This document shows, piece by piece, positions 28,755 to 37,431 of a stretch of 64,000 nt of DNA (its first letter is position 1; every line of letters begins with the position of its first letter). Source of the DNA: a virus; IMG/VR virus record IMGVR_UViG_3300025097_002022, positions 1 to 64,000 of that record; one strand, 5' to 3'. The notes beneath the pieces were generated by a model. That model did not search any database. It was not told the origin of the DNA and saw only the letters and a list, made by a program, of their open reading frames with translations. The translations under genes were made by a program, and so were the position numbers.

Positions 28755-29942
28755 ATGGCATATAAGAAATTCAAAAGTAACGACATATTTCATAACACCA
28801 TCGAAATGAATCCGGGTTATGATTTTGTCATTTATGACAGCAGTATCTACCTCAATAACAAAGGTGCGATATCTGGCGCTCATGTTTCGAATGTTGGCGA
28901 TGTTCCAACAGGACATGTTAGCCTCTACGAATTGAATATAGACAGAGCATCCGGCAATAAGATATACCCATTCACCACCAAGAATGGATCTCTCAGTACA
29001 TTTAAGACAATCACAACATCAAAGTTTAACTCAGACTATCTCTACGGCGCCACCATCACAGGTTCTTACCCGATGTCTGCCAGTATCGTCCGCGAGTTCT
29101 TCGCATCCACGGTAATTTCCAGAACAGGAAGCGCCAATCACCTTAACTCATTGCGCAACACTCTTAACTACTATCAACCACTCAGTAATCACTATGCCTT
29201 CAGTGGCTCTCTGGGCGACAAGGGCACGCAGGATGTAAATCTTGTGAGCATTCCCTCAATCATTTTCGGAGCCTCGGTTAAAAAGGGCTCTGTGGACTTG
29301 AAATTCTATGTTTCCGGTACTCTGATCGGGCAACTTAAGGACGAGAACCGCGATGGAGAGCTAATCCAAGTTGGTCCAGCAGGCTCCACTGACTCTGGCT
29401 CCGTCGCAGGCGTCGTGCTCTATAACGAAGGATTCGTTCTTCTGACAGGATCTTGGGACATGGCAACCGGACCATACGCTGGCTTCGCAGGCGAATCATA
29501 CACCGGAGCGCCAACTCTCAAGCCAAAATGGATTTACTTTGGAGCAGGAGCAAACGACGGCATCGCTCCAGCAAGCGTTGTGTCATCCAGCTTTGGACTC
29601 AATTTCAAGGGAACGACAAAGAGTCAGACGATAACAATGCTTGCTCACGCTCAAAAGGGTGAGTTCAATCATTCGAATAACCCGACATATAAGACATTTA
29701 ATCAGAACATAACTCCCCAAACAGGTTCCCAAAGTTATGTCGAGAGTCCAAACTTGTCGATAAAGAACATTGCATCCTCGTCCTATCCAGATCCAGTTGC
29801 TCCTTTCGAGAAGACAACGTATATCTCCTCCGTCGCTATTTATGATGAAAATAGAAATCTAATTGGCATTGCAAAGGTGGCAACACCCATTCGCAAGACA
29901 GAGGGAAGAGAGTTCACCATTAAGATGAAGCTGGATATATAA
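28755..29942 (+). CDS. Fibre-type structural protein, paralogue of the gene at 27045 (395 aa)
   Basis: Ser/Gly/Thr-rich, beta-prone virion-type protein. Its end shares an ordered set of motifs with the 357-aa protein encoded at 27045 (GEFNHSNNPTY, YISSVAIYD, IGIAKVATPIRK, KMKLDI). The middle part (YEGFVLLTGSWDM-type segments near residues 215-240) resembles phage tail-periphery proteins. No enzymatic motif is visible. It overlaps the next gene by one base (TAATG), so the two are probably co-transcribed. Confidence 0.72.
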   Translation: MAYKKFKSNDIFHNTIEMNPGYDFVIYDSSIYLNNKGAISGAHVSNVGDVPTGHVSLYELNIDRASGNKIYPFTTKNGSLSTFKTITTSKFNSDYLYGATITGSYPMSASIVREFFASTVISRTGSANHLNSLRNTLNYYQPLSNHYAFSGSLGDKGTQDVNLVSIPSIIFGASVKKGSVDLKFYVSGTLIGQLKDENRDGELIQVGPAGSTDSGSVAGVVLYNEGFVLLTGSWDMATGPYAGFAGESYTGAPTLKPKWIYFGAGANDGIAPASVVSSSFGLNFKGTTKSQTITMLAHAQKGEFNHSNNPTYKTFNQNITPQTGSQSYVESPNLSIKNIASSSYPDPVAPFEKTTYISSVAIYDENRNLIGIAKVATPIRKTEGREFTIKMKLDI

Positions 29943-32029
29943 TGAATTCTATTTTTGAAAATTGGAATAGCTATATCCTCTCTGAAGAAGTATTGACAGA
30001 AGTCTCCTTCGCCGATGCTCAAAAGGTTCTTGATTCAAAGCGCACCGTGAAGATTATTAAAGGCTGGCGTTATGACAAGAATCGCGAATTGGAAAAACGA
30101 GGATTTGAAGTTAGCGATGATAAGGGCGGAATCAGAGCCGACTTTGATCACAGGAAGTTAAAAGAAAGCATCCTCCACCTTATACCAAACGACATAGAGG
30201 ACGGGCAAAAGGGAACCGCAATCTTGTGGATCTTGAAGATGATAAGGGAGGACGCAGGCATCGCCAACGATTTCATAACTGGAAGAATCGGAGATTATAT
30301 GGGAGTCGAACGCGATTTGGAAACCTTCTTCCATCATCAGAATTTTATGCCTAAACCGGACTTGCTCTCAATTAAAACAATTCGTGATTTTGAAATGGTA
30401 GTGAGTTCTGCACAAGATGAGATAGAGAAGGCACAGCACAAGAAATTGTATCTCGATGCCGAACAGGGAACTGAAATATTCCGAGACGATGCAGAGTGGA
30501 GAATATATGCTCTTCACAACAAGGGCGCATCTTGTCATTACGGAAAAGGAACTAAGTGGTGTACTGCTGCTCCTGGCTTGAAGTACTTCGAACAGTATTA
30601 TAAGCCCGACGATCCGCTATTCTATTTTGAGAAAAAGAGCGGGAAAGAGGGCGAGATAGGAGAACGATGGCAGTTTCACTATGGATCCAAGCAGTTTATG
30701 AATTCCCAGGACGAACGAATAGACAGAGAGGAAGTGATTGAATATAGCGAGATGCTTCTTGCGACACCGGCTGCGAGCAAGTATCCGATAATAGAGAAAT
30801 ACTTAAAACCAATCTTTGGCGGAGAGGCGACAACACCTCCTGAAGTACTTATAAAGCTCGCTTCAGATGAAGATGCTATTGTAAGAAAGGCTGTTGCTCG
30901 GAACCATGCTGCGCCACCGGAAGCTCTTGCAAAGCTTGCAATGGATGAGAGGCAGATGACAATTGCCGACGTTGCTGAAAACCCCGCTGCCACAGCCGAG
31001 ATCCTTGCACAGCTTGCAAGACATCCCAATGAAATTGTTCGACAAAAAGTCGCAGCCAATCCATCAACCACACCAGAGATACTTTCCAAGTTCTCTTTGA
31101 AAGACGAGGACATGGTACTCAAATCTGTTATAGATAATCAGAAAACCCCTCCAGAGTTCCTTGCGAAATTTATTTCACCCGAAACCGATTCATATCTCAA
31201 AAAAGCCGTCGCAGTCAATCCGAGAGCCACTCCTGAAGTTCTCGAAGTCCTTGCTTCGGATGAAGATCCATATGTCAGGGAGGCTGTCGCAAGTAATCCA
31301 AGTGCCTCCGCTGAGATGCTTTCAAGACTTGTATTCGATGATGAATGGCGCGTCTCCAATTCGGTATTGGGTAATTTGAACACGCCCTCAGACGCCCTTG
31401 CTAAGATTGCCAAACAAATAGGAATCCAAAACTCCACTGACAGACGCCTCATTCAAATCGCCGATCATCCAAACACGCCCCCTGAGACTCTCGCAATTCT
31501 TGCTTGGAACCACGACTATCCTCGGGTTCAAAAATCCATCGGAAACAATCCAAATACTCCCGTTGAAGTTCTTGTGAAGTTCGCCGAGGCTGAAGGTGAT
31601 TCAAGTCATCTACAAGAATTTGTCGCAGCAAACCCGAATCTGCCCGTTGAATACATTATGGACTTTCTCGAAGATAGTCGGCTACGCATTTGGGCAGTAA
31701 AGAATCCATCAATTCCAGAAGATATCGCTGTTGAAATCGCCTCCTCTGAGGATGATTATTTGAAAAGACAGTTATCGTACAACGAATCACTGCCTGTCCA
31801 AGCTATTGAAGTACTCGCTAATTCCGATACCCCCCTCTTCAGAGAACTCATGGCAGTCAAGCCCACAACTCCAATAGAGATCCTCTTGAAGCTTCTTTCG
31901 GATCCAGAAAGACACATTCAAGGTGCGGTAGAAAGAAATCGAACATATAAGAGATACCTCAAATCAAAGCAGATAACAGAGTCGATTCGAAAAAGAGTCA
32001 GAAAAATAATTACAGAGAGAACAAAATGA
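29942..32029 (+). CDS. Leucine-rich repeat variant (LRV) protein with N-terminal GTKWCT domain (695 aa)
   Basis: Residues ~298-670 comprise about 14 tandem units of 23-29 residues with the pattern TPPE-L--LA-DED--VR--VA-NP, the signature of leucine-rich repeat variant (LRV) proteins, which form right-handed superhelices. Residues ~195-240 hold ASCHYGKGTKWCTAA, an aromatic-rich segment and QFHYGSKQF, a domain I have seen in uncharacterised phage proteins. The last ~25 residues are highly basic (ESIRKRVRKIITERTK). Superhelical repeats usually bind proteins or peptides, so this may bind a host or virion protein; no function is established. It overlaps the upstream fibre gene by one base and the downstream resolvase gene by four (ATGA). 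Confidence 0.8.
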   Translation: MNSIFENWNSYILSEEVLTEVSFADAQKVLDSKRTVKIIKGWRYDKNRELEKRGFEVSDDKGGIRADFDHRKLKESILHLIPNDIEDGQKGTAILWILKMIREDAGIANDFITGRIGDYMGVERDLETFFHHQNFMPKPDLLSIKTIRDFEMVVSSAQDEIEKAQHKKLYLDAEQGTEIFRDDAEWRIYALHNKGASCHYGKGTKWCTAAPGLKYFEQYYKPDDPLFYFEKKSGKEGEIGERWQFHYGSKQFMNSQDERIDREEVIEYSEMLLATPAASKYPIIEKYLKPIFGGEATTPPEVLIKLASDEDAIVRKAVARNHAAPPEALAKLAMDERQMTIADVAENPAATAEILAQLARHPNEIVRQKVAANPSTTPEILSKFSLKDEDMVLKSVIDNQKTPPEFLAKFISPETDSYLKKAVAVNPRATPEVLEVLASDEDPYVREAVASNPSASAEMLSRLVFDDEWRVSNSVLGNLNTPSDALAKIAKQIGIQNSTDRRLIQIADHPNTPPETLAILAWNHDYPRVQKSIGNNPNTPVEVLVKFAEAEGDSSHLQEFVAANPNLPVEYIMDFLEDSRLRIWAVKNPSIPEDIAVEIASSEDDYLKRQLSYNESLPVQAIEVLANSDTPLFRELMAVKPTTPIEILLKLLSDPERHIQGAVERNRTYKRYLKSKQITESIRKRVRKIITERTK

Positions 32030-32553
32030 AAATATTGGGACTTGATGTGAGTTCCTCTAAAATTGGTATTGCACTCCTTAACAATGATGACATTGTAATA
32101 AGCGAAGTGTTGAAATTTAAGTCAAGCCAATCTTTGGAAGAGCGAGCAGAACAATTTGAAAGAAGAATGCGAGAGATAGAAGAGCTTCATGTCATCTATG
32201 ATGTTTTTGTCGAACAACCGGCAATGATGTTCAAGGGCGGCAAGACAACAGCACACACAATGGCGACACTTCAGAGATTCAACGGAATGTGTTGCTATGT
32301 CGTAAATAGCGTTTTTGAAATGGAAGCTGAACTTGTAAACCCCCTGTCCGCCCGTTCTGTCCTCGGAATAAAAGTGCCGAGAAAGATACCGAGCAAGGCG
32401 AAGAAGAAATTCATCATCGACAACATAACAGAGCGATTTGACGGACAGTTCAAATACAACATGACTCGTCAGGAGAATCCTCAACCCGGAACTGACGACA
32501 GAGCAGATGCTTTAGTTGTTGCCCTCGCCGGTCCTTTATTATTTGACGACTGA
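32026..32553 (+). CDS. RuvC-like Holliday junction resolvase/endonuclease
   Basis: This 175-aa protein has the RuvC fold signature: ILGLDVSSSKIGIAL with Asp7, VFVEQPA with Glu63, and GTDDRADALVVALAG with Asp158 and Asp161 three residues apart, as in E. coli RuvC (Asp7, Glu66, residues 138 and 141). These acidic residues bind the two metal ions that cut branched DNA. T4 resolves its recombination branches before packaging with gp49, a different fold; this phage probably uses this enzyme for the same task. It leads the DNA-metabolism block, overlapping the LRV gene by ATGA, and a promoter for the primase lies across its stop codon. Confidence 0.85.
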   Translation: MKILGLDVSSSKIGIALLNNDDIVISEVLKFKSSQSLEERAEQFERRMREIEELHVIYDVFVEQPAMMFKGGKTTAHTMATLQRFNGMCCYVVNSVFEMEAELVNPLSARSVLGIKVPRKIPSKAKKKFIIDNITERFDGQFKYNMTRQENPQPGTDDRADALVVALAGPLLFDD

Positions 32554-32571
32554 TGTAAAGTGTGTTATATT
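32543..32571 (+). promoter_or_regulatory. Sigma70-like promoter with extended -10 before the primase gene
   Basis: TTGACG (32543-32548), a 17-base spacer and TATATT (32566-32571) with TGT in front as an extended -10. The predicted start, about seven bases downstream, falls at the GTG at 32579, so the message would be leaderless. The spacer crosses the stop codon of the resolvase gene. Confidence 0.65.
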
Positions 32572-32578
32572 ATAGTCT

Positions 32579-33511
32579 GTGAAGAAACTCAAGATTATAT
32601 CCGAGATCCTCGGCAGCAGCTATCGTTCAAATAATGAACACTTATTCTTGTGCCCATACTGCAAGCACGACAAAAAGAAGCTCTCCGTAAATGTCGAGAA
32701 GAACCTTTTCAAATGCTGGATTTGTGAGTCCACAGGCAGGGACATCCGTCGCCTCGTCCGTCGCTTTGGAAACTTCAATCAACTTGCAGAGTGGGACAAT
32801 CTCACAAACCGGACAAACATCAGTGATTTCGATGACTTGTTTGCAGAAACACAGTCCGAAACGGAACCCGCTCCATCTCTCGGCTTACCCGAGGGCTTTA
32901 ATTCTCTTTGCAACAAGCCATCTCTCGCAGCCCTGCCCGCTCTTAACTATCTCAAAAATCGAGAGATATCTGAGAAGGACATGCTCTATTGGAAGATGGG
33001 CTACACTCTATCTGGCAGGTTTTCAAATCGCGTTGTAATTCCATCCTTCGATATCAACGGAGACTTGAATTACTTCATCGCGAGAACATTCTCTTCAGAT
33101 TTCCGAAAATATCTCAACCCTCCCGTCTCAAAGGACATCATCTTCAATGAACTCTATCTTGAGTGGGACTCGGACTTGGTGATAACGGAGGGTGTCTTCG
33201 ATGCCATCGTTGCTGGTCCAAACGCCGTCCCCCTTCTTGGTTCGACTCTCCGCCAAAACTCTAAACTGTTTAGACGAATCGCCCAGAGCGATACCTCCAT
33301 CTTCCTTGCTCTCGATCCAGATGCAGCGAAAAAGGAAGAAAGGATCATTCGACTTTTTCTGAGCTACGGCTTGGAAGTGTTTAAGATAGATGTCAGCGGA
33401 TATGAAGACATTTCAGAAATGGGACGAGAGGAGTTTTTGAAAAGAAAAGAGGACGCCACTCTTATCCGAGAGACTGACTATTTATTGGAAACAGCAATAG
33501 CGGGAATTTAA
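32579..33511 (+). CDS. DNA primase, zinc-finger plus Toprim type
   Basis: A zinc-binding motif CPYC-x17-CWIC (Cys25, Cys28, Cys46, Cys49) is followed at residues ~195-290 by a Toprim core: DLVITEGVFDAI with Glu204 and FLALDPDA with Asp246 and Asp248. This order is that of DnaG-type primases such as T4 gp61 and the primase half of T7 gp4; the enzyme lays RNA primers for lagging-strand synthesis. At 310 aa it has no helicase domain. The GTG start has no ribosome-binding site but lies at the predicted transcription start; the zinc motif at residue 25 leaves little room for a later start. Confidence 0.85.
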   Translation: MKKLKIISEILGSSYRSNNEHLFLCPYCKHDKKKLSVNVEKNLFKCWICESTGRDIRRLVRRFGNFNQLAEWDNLTNRTNISDFDDLFAETQSETEPAPSLGLPEGFNSLCNKPSLAALPALNYLKNREISEKDMLYWKMGYTLSGRFSNRVVIPSFDINGDLNYFIARTFSSDFRKYLNPPVSKDIIFNELYLEWDSDLVITEGVFDAIVAGPNAVPLLGSTLRQNSKLFRRIAQSDTSIFLALDPDAAKKEERIIRLFLSYGLEVFKIDVSGYEDISEMGREEFLKRKEDATLIRETDYLLETAIAGI

Positions 33512-33518
33512 AAAACTC

Positions 33519-33547
33519 TTGACACTCAACTCTAATTGTGCTATATT
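33519..33547 (+). promoter_or_regulatory. Sigma70 consensus promoter before a small gene
   Basis: Perfect -35 TTGACA (33519-33524), 17-base spacer, -10 TATATT (33542-33547) preceded by TGC. Only six bases separate the -10 from the ATG at 33554, again predicting a leaderless message. Confidence 0.7.
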
Positions 33548-33553
33548 GTCTAT

Positions 33554-33760
33554 ATGAGCGGGAAGTTCCAAGTCGGAGACATTGTTGTTTTTGATGAATC
33601 ATACTTCAGCCACTACTATAGCTCACGCGAGCCCGCTAAACCAATGTTAGTTATGAAGACTCCACCTTTAGGATCAAAGATTTCAGTTGCATATGTTCTT
33701 CCAATTGGGGAAACGGAGTCCTTTCCAGTTTATATGAAGTATCTCAAGAAAATAGAGTAG
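33554..33760 (+). CDS. Small protein of unknown function (68 aa)
   Basis: I place the start at ATG 33554 (MSGKFQVGDIVVFDES); codons upstream of it overlap the promoter. The GKFQVGDIVVFDES opening and the later KISVAYVLPIG segment suggest a small SH3-like or KOW-like beta barrel, a fold often seen in nucleic-acid-associated proteins. No catalytic residues are evident. It has its own strong promoter between the primase and the gp47/gp46 fusion, so an early or middle expression time is likely. Confidence 0.65.
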   Translation: MSGKFQVGDIVVFDESYFSHYYSSREPAKPMLVMKTPPLGSKISVAYVLPIGETESFPVYMKYLKKIE

Positions 33761-33776
33761 TTGAAAAAGAGGGCGT

Positions 33777-33805
33777 TTGATATTCACAGTCAAATGTGTT
33801 ATAAT
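33777..33805 (+). promoter_or_regulatory. Sigma70 consensus promoter before the gp47-gp46 fusion gene
   Basis: TTGATA (33777-33782), 17-base spacer, perfect TATAAT (33800-33805) with TGT directly in front (extended -10). Unlike the two promoters upstream, this one leaves a short leader with an AGGGGA ribosome-binding site (33820-33825). Confidence 0.75.
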
Positions 33806-33829
33806 ATAGTCGCTACATTAGGGGAATGA

Positions 33830-36800
33830 ATGAGTTCGAGTTATAAGATATGTCACGTAAGTGACATTCATATTCGCAAATTGAAATATCACACAGAATA
33901 TCGAGAGGTATTTGAACAACTTTACGATAGTCTCCGCGCAGAGAAGCCGGATATCATCCTGAACACTGGCGACACATTCCACACGAAGACAGATTTGTCA
34001 AGCGAGGCTGTGCAGATGATGAGCGAGTTATTTTCAAACCTCGCCGACATTGCTCCATTTCACATGATTCTCGGCAATCATGATATGAATCTCCGTTCTC
34101 TCGGACGGCTGGACGCCATCTCTCCAATCGTGAACAACCTTGATCATCCAGATATTCACTTTCACAAATTGTCAACCGTTGTATCTCTCACTGACGATAT
34201 TGACATGCATGTTCTTTCTATTGTTGATCCGGACAATTGGCAGGAAGAGATAGACGACAGCAAGACGAGCATTGCAGTCTATCACGGAGCCGTCAAGGGC
34301 GTCAAGACAGATATGGGGTGGGTAATGGAACACGGCGACATTGATGTCTCTACTTTGAACAAGTATGATTATGCAATGCTCGGAGATATTCATAAGACAA
34401 ATCAGATGATTGGAGCCAATCCCAAGTTCCGCTACCCTGGCAGTTTGATACAACAGAATCACGGCGAGACAAACGACAAGGGCTATCTCACTTGGGAGAT
34501 ATCTGGCAAAGACAGTTATGAAATTAGGCACACATCCCTTCAAAACCCACGAGCATTCGTTACCGTCGAGTTAACAAAGAAGGGACGAATGCCAAGGAAC
34601 GCAACAGTCCCAGCAGGAGCACGTCTCCGTCTTGTTTCGAACAACAATTTATCCCTCGACAAGATGCGCCGCGCCGTCGATATTGCGAAACACAGATTTA
34701 AGCCCGAGAGCATTACCTTTCTCAATCGCGCCCTCGGTTCGCAATCTGGATCCGATGTAAATCCAGATGATTTCATCAAGGAAAATCTCCGAGACATCAG
34801 TGTTCAGAAGAGAATGATTCAGGATTTCTTAGAGGAATATGAGATTGAAGACGAGGTTTTGGAGAGAGTCTTGGAACTCAATTCAAAATATAACACAGCA
34901 GTTGAAAATAACGAAGAGGTAGCTCGAAATATTAATTGGAAGCTTAACTCGTTTGAGTGGGACAGTCTCTTCAACTATGGAGAATCCAATTCAATTGATT
35001 TCACAAACATCAGCGGAATCGTTGGAATCTTCGGAAAGAATTATTCAGGCAAGTCGAGCATCATTGACGCTGCTCTCTACACACTGTTTAATTCCACCTC
35101 GAAAAATGAACGAAAGAACCTCAATATCATTAATCAGAACAAGGACAGAGGGCAGGGGCGAATTGGAATTTCGATTGGAGACAGACAATTTGTAGTCGAA
35201 AGGAGTAGCGAAAAATATACAAAGAGGCTTAAAGGCGAAGAAACACTTGAGGCAAAAACCAATGTTGATTTCCTCGAAATCAATGCCCTCGGAGATGAGG
35301 TGGTAAGTCACAACGGAATGACGAGAGCAGACACCGACAAGAACATTCGCAAGATGTTCGGAACCCTCGATGACTTTCTGTTGACATCCATGGCATCTCA
35401 GTTAGATAGTTTGACATTCATCAAAGAGGGTTCAACTCGGAGAAAAGAGATTCTTGCCAAGTTTCTTGATCTTGAAATATTTGATAAGAAATATAAAATG
35501 GCGAAAGAAGACGCCTCCGATCTACGAGGCGCCCTCAAGCGTCTTGAGGGGAAAGAATTTGAGGGAGACATCGAGCAAGCCATGCGAGATACCATGCAGA
35601 GTTCCATTGATATACAGGAAAACGAGAAGAAGTGTCAGGAATATAATCAACAACTAATTGATATCGCTGCATTCCTTTCTGAAGTTGAGGGTAAAATCGC
35701 CTCAATCCCTCTCAAGGTTATCGACATTGAAGCAGAGAGCGCTCTCTTGTCGTCAAAGAGAGGGGACATTCTATCCCTGACGGAGGAAAATAAAGAAATT
35801 CGAAAACAAAACAAGAGCAACGAAACATTGATTAGGAAGTTGTCAGATTTTCTCTCAGATTATGATATCGAGAATTTAAGAAATAAAAAGAAAGAAGTCT
35901 CAGATAAAAATGATAAATATTCTGAACTTACAAGTCTCTTGAGAGAGAAGAAGAGAGATGTTGAAGATAATGAAAAGCGAGTGAAACTTCTCGAAGAGGT
36001 TCCTTGTGGAGATCAGTTTTCTTCTTGTAAGTTTATTTGCAACGCTCATAAGGCAAATTTGGAACTTCCAGATATGTTGTCTGAAGTTAATGCAATACAG
36101 CAACAGGGTGTGAAGATTTTGAAAGATATCAACTCTCTTGATTCCAAAAAGTTGGATGACTATTTGGATAAATACGACGCACTGGTGGACAGGAGAACAC
36201 AGGTTGAACAAGAGATGTCTGTGTCTGAGCTTGAGTTGGCAAACAATCTAACACGACTTGAAGTATTTAAACACGAGATTGAAGGAATTGTAGAGAGTAT
36301 CAAAGTATATGAAGATAATCGAGACGCAATCGAGAACTTGGAGCAACTTGTTTCGAAAAGGAACGAACACGCTGCTTTGCTGAGCAGGACTGAAAAGAAT
36401 TGCAAGCAATGCAAGCAAGATTTGAATGATTTGTATGTCTCACATGGATCTTACGAAAACAAGCTTCAGAATTTGATGGACCAGAAGAGTGAACTATCAG
36501 ATTTGCGAGAGGACTATTCCGCATATGATTTATATATGAAATGTATGCACTCCAGCGGCATTTCATACGATATTATTAAAAAGAAGCTTCCGGCAATCAA
36601 TGAGGAAATCGCAAAGGTATTAACGAATATTGTCAATTTTGAAGTTTTCTTTGAAAACGATGGAAGGCGATTAAACGTCTACATTCGACATCCAAAACAT
36701 GATCCTCGCCCAATCGAAATGGGATCTGGTGCAGAAAAGACAATTGCATCAATGGCTATCCGACTTTCTCTTTTGCATGTTAGTAATTTACCCAAACCAA

Positions 36801-36994
36801 ACATTTTCGTAATGGATGAGCCGGGCACAGCGCTGGACGCCGAGAATCTTGAAGGATTCGTGAGAATACTGGAAATGGTGAAATCTTATTTCAAAACAGT
36901 TATCTTGATATCCCATCTTGATTCTCTGAAAGATTGTGTCGATGTCGTAATCAATGTAGATAAAAAGGATGGATTTGCATATGTCAGCCAATGA
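33830..36994 (+). CDS. Single-chain Mre11-Rad50 type recombination nuclease (gp47-gp46 fusion)
   Basis: Residues 1-335 form a complete Mre11/SbcD/gp47 phosphoesterase: HVSDIH (D12, H14), NTGDTFH (D48), LGNHD (82-85), AVYHGAVKG (about 150) and LGDIH (185-188). Residues ~370-1054 form a complete Rad50/SbcC/gp46 ATPase: Walker A GKNYSGKSS (402-410), long coiled coils, a Cys cluster CGDQFSSCKFICNAH at 726-740 where Rad50 has its zinc hook, signature GSGAEKTIAS (965-974), Walker B FVMDEPGTALD and H-loop ISHLD. T4 encodes these as separate genes. The pair resects DNA ends for recombination-dependent replication and can degrade host DNA. No stop or start lies between the halves, and the linker (about 340-370) is continuous. 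Confidence 0.93.
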   Translation: MSSSYKICHVSDIHIRKLKYHTEYREVFEQLYDSLRAEKPDIILNTGDTFHTKTDLSSEAVQMMSELFSNLADIAPFHMILGNHDMNLRSLGRLDAISPIVNNLDHPDIHFHKLSTVVSLTDDIDMHVLSIVDPDNWQEEIDDSKTSIAVYHGAVKGVKTDMGWVMEHGDIDVSTLNKYDYAMLGDIHKTNQMIGANPKFRYPGSLIQQNHGETNDKGYLTWEISGKDSYEIRHTSLQNPRAFVTVELTKKGRMPRNATVPAGARLRLVSNNNLSLDKMRRAVDIAKHRFKPESITFLNRALGSQSGSDVNPDDFIKENLRDISVQKRMIQDFLEEYEIEDEVLERVLELNSKYNTAVENNEEVARNINWKLNSFEWDSLFNYGESNSIDFTNISGIVGIFGKNYSGKSSIIDAALYTLFNSTSKNERKNLNIINQNKDRGQGRIGISIGDRQFVVERSSEKYTKRLKGEETLEAKTNVDFLEINALGDEVVSHNGMTRADTDKNIRKMFGTLDDFLLTSMASQLDSLTFIKEGSTRRKEILAKFLDLEIFDKKYKMAKEDASDLRGALKRLEGKEFEGDIEQAMRDTMQSSIDIQENEKKCQEYNQQLIDIAAFLSEVEGKIASIPLKVIDIEAESALLSSKRGDILSLTEENKEIRKQNKSNETLIRKLSDFLSDYDIENLRNKKKEVSDKNDKYSELTSLLREKKRDVEDNEKRVKLLEEVPCGDQFSSCKFICNAHKANLELPDMLSEVNAIQQQGVKILKDINSLDSKKLDDYLDKYDALVDRRTQVEQEMSVSELELANNLTRLEVFKHEIEGIVESIKVYEDNRDAIENLEQLVSKRNEHAALLSRTEKNCKQCKQDLNDLYVSHGSYENKLQNLMDQKSELSDLREDYSAYDLYMKCMHSSGISYDIIKKKLPAINEEIAKVLTNIVNFEVFFENDGRRLNVYIRHPKHDPRPIEMGSGAEKTIASMAIRLSLLHVSNLPKPNIFVMDEPGTALDAENLEGFVRILEMVKSYFKTVILISHLDSLKDCVDVVINVDKKDGFAYVSQ

Positions 36995-37247
36995 AGTGAG
37001 GTATATTGTTTTGCCATATGAGGGGCACTGCGAAAAGTTAGTCGATATCAGAGAGTCAGTCCCGCAGCATGAGTTCGATTACAAAAACGCTCGTAAATTT
37101 CTTGATTATGTCTATTTATTAGAAGAGATTGCCTTGTGTGTGAAGGTAGAAGATTATGCCAAAGCATCCGATAAAATAGGTATTTTACAAAACGGCGAGT
37201 TTATAACTTTTAAAGCCGCAGTTAAAAAGGAAGATAAAAATGAGTAA
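36981..37247 (+). CDS. Small protein of unknown function (88 aa)
   Basis: I choose ATG 36981 (MSANEVRYIVLPYEG) over the in-frame ATG at 36969 because AAAAGGA lies about 11 bases upstream of it; it overlaps the end of the fusion gene by 14 bases. The sequence is a short mixed alpha/beta protein with an acidic middle and a predicted helix (NARKFLDYVYLLEEIAL). No motif is recognised. It overlaps the membrane-protein gene downstream by eight bases, so it is translationally coupled on both sides. Confidence 0.65.
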   Translation: MSANEVRYIVLPYEGHCEKLVDIRESVPQHEFDYKNARKFLDYVYLLEEIALCVKVEDYAKASDKIGILQNGEFITFKAAVKKEDKNE

Positions 37248-37431
37248 GCAAGCAGTATTAGACAAGGTAATGTCAAAAGCGATTTCTCGCAAATTGTTCA
37301 CATTTCTAACAGCAACAGGGCTAATGCTTTGGAGTGACTTATCCTCAGATACATGGGGCATGATCGCAATGTGCTATATAGGAACGCAGGGCGCAGTAGA
37401 TGTTATGAAGACTTATAGGCACGGCGCATAG
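37240..37431 (+). CDS. Holin-like small membrane protein (63 aa)
   Basis: Short protein with two hydrophobic segments, about residues 19-33 (LFTFLTATGLMLWS) and 38-56 (TWGMIAMCYIGTQGAVDVM), joined by a short polar loop, a charged N-terminus and a basic C-terminus (KTYRHGA). That is the layout of small two-span phage holins, which trigger lysis by permeabilising the inner membrane. Two spanin-like genes follow directly, which supports a lysis role. Homology is not established from the sequence alone. Confidence 0.6.
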   Translation: MSKQAVLDKVMSKAISRKLFTFLTATGLMLWSDLSSDTWGMIAMCYIGTQGAVDVMKTYRHGA

